Shown here in pieces: positions 58,593-64,000 of a stretch of DNA of 64,000 bases. The position numbers were made by a program, and so were the translations under genes. Positions within the stretch are counted from its first letter, which is position 1, and each line of letters opens with the position of its first letter. Below the pieces are notes generated by a model. That model was not told the origin of the DNA, searched no databases, and saw only the letters and a program-made list of their open reading frames with translations. Where the stretch lies: assembly GCA_001599715.1 (NCBI GenBank), contig BCHU01000001.1, forward strand, positions 2,217,634-2,281,633, written 5' to 3'. The DNA is from Phaeotremella fagi (taxonomy: Eukaryota > Basidiomycota > Tremellomycetes > Tremellales > Phaeotremellaceae).

Positions 58593-59155
58593 ATGTGTAA
58601 GGATGACAGAAAACCGCGCATCAAAGAAGATGACTTTATTCAATCAATCCCAGAGGAAAGTATCAGGTAAGGACAAATTTTCTCCCTCGTTTTTATTCTA
58701 TAACCTGACGGAAAACCTTCTCGACATACTGTAGCTCACCAACCTCCCAATGTTCAAATTTTTCCTGGGCAAGTACCAACCGATCAGCATCTCCAGATAT
58801 GTCATCAACGATGCCCGAAAGGATTGAAGACGAACCCCGATCCCATAAAACCCAGAAACACCTGAAGGTACCATCAACCAAAATCCGTAAACCCTCCTCA
58901 AAATCTACCCACGGTTTAAGTAGAGCTTCGAAAGAATGGCTCTCCAATCTACGTGAACTTATAGAATGCGAGTCGTCCACTGTACACAGACCTTCTTTGG
59001 ATCAGTATATCAAATTGATCGGATATGCTAAAAGAGGTAAAATGGCGGATGAGAAGACTTTGGATCGTTTCGAGAAGTATTTTAATTCGCAGAAAGAAAT
59101 TTCTCAGAAAGAGACTGATGAAGAAACTGATCGTCGTGTGATCAGGAAATCGTAG
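58593..59155 (+). CDS. Small charged protein, unrecognised
   Basis: Two exons (58593-58666 and 58735-59155) joined across a 68-nt GTAAGG...CTGTAG intron give 164 aa. The product starts MCKDDRKPRIKEDDFIQSIP and has a Ser/Lys-rich linker. It ends in a helical, highly charged block (KEWLSNLRELIECESSTV, SLDQYIKLIGYAKRGKM, DEKTLDRFEKYFNSQKEI). The antisense frame at 58693-58980 is a shadow: the splice-supported frame on the plus strand is longer and uninterrupted. No family was recognised. Confidence 0.6.
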
Positions 59156-59491
59156 GTCGGTATGTTGTATTAGGCACTGATTTTCATAGTTATACACGGA
59201 TCGACTTACTTAATGCTGGATATGACACCGAAGAGAATCGGGATGGTGATAGTAGGACATCTGCAGACTAGTTTTCTATATATAGCTGGCGGTTTGTGAA
59301 ATGCCATACTGGTGAATGCCACACTGAGAATTACCCTTTCCAGTAACCCGGCGGATAATGTGCCATATAAACCGAGCGATCCATCTGGGTGGTGTTGGGG
59401 GGTGCTGACGTTCAAGGAGTTGATCTCTTACATTTAAATTAGATATTCATTTAACAACATCTACCAATCACCACCACCACGACCACCCCCC

Positions 59492-62400
59492 ATGACACAA
59501 GTCTCAAGAAGAGTCTCCTATATTCTACCTTCACCCAATGATCCACCTCCTCTTCTTCAACTACCACCACTCGGTCAATCCCGAAATGGTCAAACTTCTC
59601 CATATCTAACACCAAAATCAGATTCATCTCTCTCGTCACCGTTCGCTTCCAAAAATCCATTCCTACAGCCCAGACAACCTATCCCAACTCCTGTGGTCGA
59701 CCACCCAAAACATTGTTTAGGGATAACCTCGTTGGCGTTAGATACTTCTACACTTTTAGCTAATTCTTCGTCACCTGGTGGAATACTTTATTCAGGTGGT
59801 CGTGATGGTTTAGTAGCGAGTTGGGAACTTGGTGTTAAACATCGTAGAAGACGGGGTGGGAAATATGAAATTCAACATGGTAGAGGTCATAGAGTTCGTT
59901 GGGAGAAGATTGGAGATGGAGCTGAAATGTGGGATGACGATTCTGATGAAGGTGACGATGACGAGTTCGATGATGAAGATGATTTCTCAAGTGAAGATGA
60001 AGAAGTTGGTGATGGTTGGGTTGGGGTTGATGGTAGTAAAATTCTTGAAGGTGTTAGAAAGAAACGTGCGGGTAGAGGTGAAGTCGCTTATGAAGATCGT
60101 TGGGAGATTGATCGTCAGAACTCGAAAACCGTTTCACCACCTCCAACAGTTTTCAGACAATCTGCACAAACTCATACCGATTGGGTCAACGCTTTGTTAC
60201 TATGTAATCTCAATCAAACAGTCATCACAGCTTCTTCGGATCGTACAATAAAAGCTTGGTCACCTCACGACACAACTTCTCATTCACCTGCGTTGATAGG
60301 TAGACATCGTGATTATGTCAAAACACTTGCTTGGGCGAAATACCCTTCTCTACTTTTCTCCGGAGCTCTGGATAGAGTTTTGTCAATCTGGGACGTACAA
60401 TCTCCAAGACCTGATACCCCTATTCTCAGTATTGATTTAAATAAAAGTGATGATAGTGGTGGGGTCGGGTTGGAGGGGGAAAGAGGTAGTGTTTACGCTT
60501 TAGGTGTTGGTGAGTTTTTGTCTTGTGGACGTAAGCTAATGGCTCAGATCCCGCTGGTAGAATGCTAGCTGCTGGAACCCCAGAACGTGTGGTTCGATTG
60601 TGGGATCCAAGAGTCGGTGAAAAGAGTGTCGGTAAATTAGTTGGCCATACGGATTGCGTTAGGAGCTTGGTTGTCAGTGATGACGGACGTTATGTGAGTT
60701 TACCCATTTTGAGTTATTGCTGATAGTACCAGATGCTCACTGGAAGTTCGGATACTACAATCAAGTGAGTCCTCCTTGGTTGACATGACTGACCTTAAGA
60801 TTGTGGTCACTCGCTGCACACCGTTGTTTACACACATTCAATCATCACACTTCATCAGTTTGGGCACTTCACTCGAACCATCCTAATTTGGAGCGTTTCT
60901 ATTCTGGTTCTCGAGATGGTCATCTCTGTGTTGTTGATCTCGAACAATGCACAGATATTTCCGACGGTGAATGTGTGGTTCTAGCTCGTGAAGGCGACGT
61001 TCCTCATGTTGGAGATTACGAATCAAAAACTGGTGACGAAGGTATCAGAAGTATTGTTAGTATGGACGACGAATTCGTTTGGACTGCAACTGGAAGTGCG
61101 GAGATCAGACGATGGAGAGATGTAGGTCGTAAAGTGAATCGAGAGGTTGGACCTTCAATCCCATTAAACGCTACTGCTGCTTTGGGAGGTGCATTCCAAC
61201 CTACACCCATAACCGAAACCTCAAAGAAACGACTATCCACCGACGGAGATTCGATGTTGAGAACTGATTCTTTTGAACCCAAATCGGTCAATTTCGCTCC
61301 AACGACTTCACCACGAGTCCAAATTGATACAGAAAGATCTCCGCCCATTTCACCTTCGGCTACAGCTTTGCAGTCTTCTCTCCGTGACAGATTGAACCCA
61401 CCTGGTCAGAGACTTACTACTCTTTCAGGAGAACCGGTTGCTGGTTCAATAGTGTCGGAATCTTCTGTCAACGACGATGAACCCACTGAATCCAATACAT
61501 CCACACTTAACGGGATACCATACGAATCACTCGTTTGTTTAGGTTTACCTGATTCACCCTATTCCTTCGGTTTCTCTTCTCACAGAGATGAACAGGACGA
61601 TCCAACGCTTTATTCTGGGGCTTCCATGTCGTCGGTACCTCGTGGACTCAATTTACGAGCTGACTCTTTGAGGAGAGGATCGGGACTTGAAGAAGCTGAT
61701 CAAAATCAAATTGCTCGTTCTAAATTTGAAGATCGAGAAATCGCTTCGGAAGCTGTTCCACTCAGATCAAAACCTGACGCTGTGATAGCTGGTAGATCAG
61801 GTTTAATCAGATCGTTAATCCTGAACGATCGTCAACATGTGTTAACTTTAGATACGGCAGGTCAAGTTGCCGTTTGGAACATTATCTCTGGAACGTGTGT
61901 CGGTCGATTCTCGTCGGCTGATATTTCAGCAGCGTTGGATTTGGAACATGGGAAATCTCATTCTGATGCCGAAGTAGCTAGACTTCATACTCAGGAAATC
62001 CTGGAACTTGTTAAAGAAAGAGTCGAGGGTGAAACTATGGTTATTACTTGGTGTCAGATTGACACTAAGATCGGTAGTTTGACTGTTCATTTGGAAGAGG
62101 GGAGGGTGTTTGATGCGGAGGTCTATTCTGATGAATTGGGTTTGGAGATGGATGAGTTGAAAGAGGATTCTAGGAGTAAGTGGAGAGTGTTTAGATGTTG
62201 TTATGTACTGATGATTCACTTTCTAGTTAATCTTGGGAAATGGGTTCTTGCAAATTTGTTTAATGGCTTGATCAAAGCTGAAGAAAAAGAAGTTCGGGAA
62301 GTGACAGCATCGATTTCACCTTCGACTACGATTTCTTCTTTGCCTAGTCTCAGTATTACTCCTCGATCACCACCCACTGCTCATGTTAGTATTGATAGAC

Positions 62401-63731
62401 CAATGGTTGCTCCAGGTCATCGAAGACGTTCTAACACGGGTTCATTCTCGATTGGTCAAACTCCAGCAATGATAGTTCCAGGATTAGCTACTCCAGCAGC
62501 TACACCTGCTTTATTACCTGACATCCCAACTCCACTCGCATCAAGTGCACCATCAGCTTCATCAGGTTGGTTGGCCATGGCGAATAAAGGTACTGCCAAC
62601 GGAAACAATCTATCTGCGATTCCTGGCTCACCAGTTAATTCTTTACCTAATTCTGGTCCTCTTTCCGCACAAAACGACGCGAATAAAGATTACTTTTCTC
62701 GTAAAAAGGATACCAGTCCTTCAAGAGCTGATGGTGATAAGGACAAGGCCCCACCAACTCCTAGTACTCCTGGTGGAAGTAGTGGAAGTTTCAAGAGTAA
62801 ATTTAAAGGTTTCGGTAAGAAAAAAGTTGCAGAGACTCCTATGTCGACTGTTGTTGAGATTGAAAAGGAAGTTCCTGAGGAGGTGAGTTGTAACTCATTT
62901 TGGCTTTATTATTCTACTAACGTCTATCTAGGTTGTTACGGAAGCAACGGCTGAGTCAATTCAACTGAATATTCTGGATACAGTTCGATCCCACGCCTTC
63001 CATCCACCTGCACCATGGGATGCACCACCTCTTTCATTTCCCCAAACAACGTCTTTACTCATCTCAGAAGAATCAAAAGATGCTGGAGCTTGGGCTGTCA
63101 CTTATCGATCACAGGTGTCATCGACTGAACGTGATATGGAAGCTTTGGAGATGAACAGTCCGTTGTGGTTGCTGGATTATCTGTTTGCTTCACGTGTTAA
63201 AATTAAGGATCCGGTTAAATTGACTTTTATTTTGGAACCTGCTAAAGATAGTGGACTTAAGACTATGCCTGAGGGGTAGGTTCTTACATTACCAAAGGAA
63301 TACGTAGTATTTACTAATTCTTACTCTTTAGAACTACACGCCTTTCTGCTAGTCGAGTCTTGAGAGCGAAGAAAATAATGGCGTTCATCTACGACAAACT
63401 AGAACTTGGACCCAACAGAGCTAGGTCAGGATCCATAGCTTCAGTTCATACAAGATCAATCGGTCCTGTAGGTACACGAAGACCAAGTGCTGCAGGTATC
63501 ACTGGAACATCACCCAATATCCCAACAACCGAAAATCAACCACTCATCAACATGACGAACGGTGACGAGACCGCTATTGATTTCTTACCTGAACAGGTTA
63601 TCGAGTTGTTCTGTGGTACCACGATCGTAGATCCTAAAATCACTTTGGCGACGTTGAAACAGTATTATGGATCTGGCGGGGACATGGTTCTGAATTATCG
63701 ATTGAAAGAGGGGATAACCCTTGTTACTTAA
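59492..63731 (+). CDS. WDR48: WD40 protein of the WDR48/Bun107 family, deubiquitinase cofactor
   Basis: A 1323-aa protein in seven exons (59492-60509, 60548-60693, 60733-60764, 60800-62176, 62228-62882, 62932-63275 and 63332-63731). WD repeats are seen as [71 protein letters not shown] and [14 protein letters not shown]. Between the first and second lies an acidic loop ([17 protein letters not shown]). After the propeller come [11 protein letters not shown] and the family's ubiquitin-like C-terminal domain ([48 protein letters not shown]). Human WDR48 (UAF1) and fission-yeast Bun107 bind and activate ubiquitin proteases; that role is inferred. Introns of 35-51 nt are short even for this genome. 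The 51-nt intron 4 is an exact multiple of three without a stop, so retention would insert 17 residues. Confidence 0.9.
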
Positions 63732-64000
63732 ACGTGTCTTGTTGGGATACATTCTTCTCTTTTGTGGTCGTCGGTTGTAGTTTGTACAGACCCACTTTAA
63801 AATTATCTGTGAACTACATGAAATTTATACCTGTACTTCGTGTTTTTTGCCACCACCTCCGTACCGCCCCGGAAAGCTCGGAGGGAAATGTACCAGTATT
63901 GTCTGGAAAAAAGGACCATTGTCTCAAAAGAAATCTTTCTCATTTCATTATATTTTTATTCTCTTTTGATCGTCATCTTCATCATACCTCATCTCCATCT
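63732..64000. other. End of window, 3' flank of WDR48
   Basis: No coding frame is supported. T-rich and A-rich tracts near 63930-63960 may belong to a promoter of a gene beyond the window. Confidence 0.4.

Noticed and set aside
58693..58980. Protein-like minus-strand frame of 95 aa
   Set aside because: It lies antisense to the second exon of a splice-supported plus-strand gene (58593-59155) whose frame is longer, and its pleasing composition mirrors the opposite strand.

Overview
The window is nuclear DNA of a basidiomycete yeast, most likely a tremellomycete (Cryptococcus/Kwoniella-like). The basis is dense intron-rich genes with many 45-60 nt introns, GTRNGT donors, CTAAC/CTGAC-like branch sites, short intergenic spacers, and recognisable fungal versions of conserved genes. 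No lineage-specific marker was searched, so the genus is an inference. The supplied open frames may begin at GTG or TTG, so every start below was re-read and placed at ATG where one exists.

Conserved block 1 (1-25 kb): glycine cleavage H protein (GCV3, partial), mitochondrial phosphate carrier (MIR1), a small tandem family of unknown genes (2.5-5.1 kb) that includes a broken copy, membrane anchor OPY2, phosphoglucomutase, bifunctional purine enzyme ADE5,7, mitochondrial PET127, proteasome subunit SEM1, and G-alpha chaperone/exchange factor RIC8. A gene-poor 4.5 kb stretch leads to the plasma-membrane proton pump PMA1.

Conserved block 2 (25-52 kb): PMA1, a lysine/acid-rich nuclear-type protein with an apparent homopolymer frameshift, a small secreted serine-rich protein, mitochondrial branched-chain aminotransferase BAT1, a cysteine-rich secreted or membrane protein, a pair of unknown genes of which one carries an internal duplication (38-40 kb), a small secreted protein, GSH1, an unknown two-exon gene, an aldo/keto reductase, and the C2-AGC kinase SCH9.

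Accessory block 3 (52-59 kb): five paralogous, intron-less-CDS genes encode divergent Nudix-fold proteins (order + + - - +). Their Nudix boxes are degenerate or missing. Three share a 5'-leader intron, and one has apparently lost its start codon (ATG to ATA). Next come a small two-exon charged protein and a WDR48/Bun107-type deubiquitinase cofactor that runs to 63.7 kb.

Functional themes are mitochondrial metabolism and transport (GCV3, MIR1, BAT1, PET127), nutrient and stress signalling (OPY2, RIC8, SCH9, PMA1) and redox/purine metabolism (GSH1, ADE5,7). Between them sit three islands of lineage-specific, recently duplicated genes of unknown function (2.5-5.1, 38.3-40.2 and 52.8-58.2 kb). 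These islands are the most novel content of the window.
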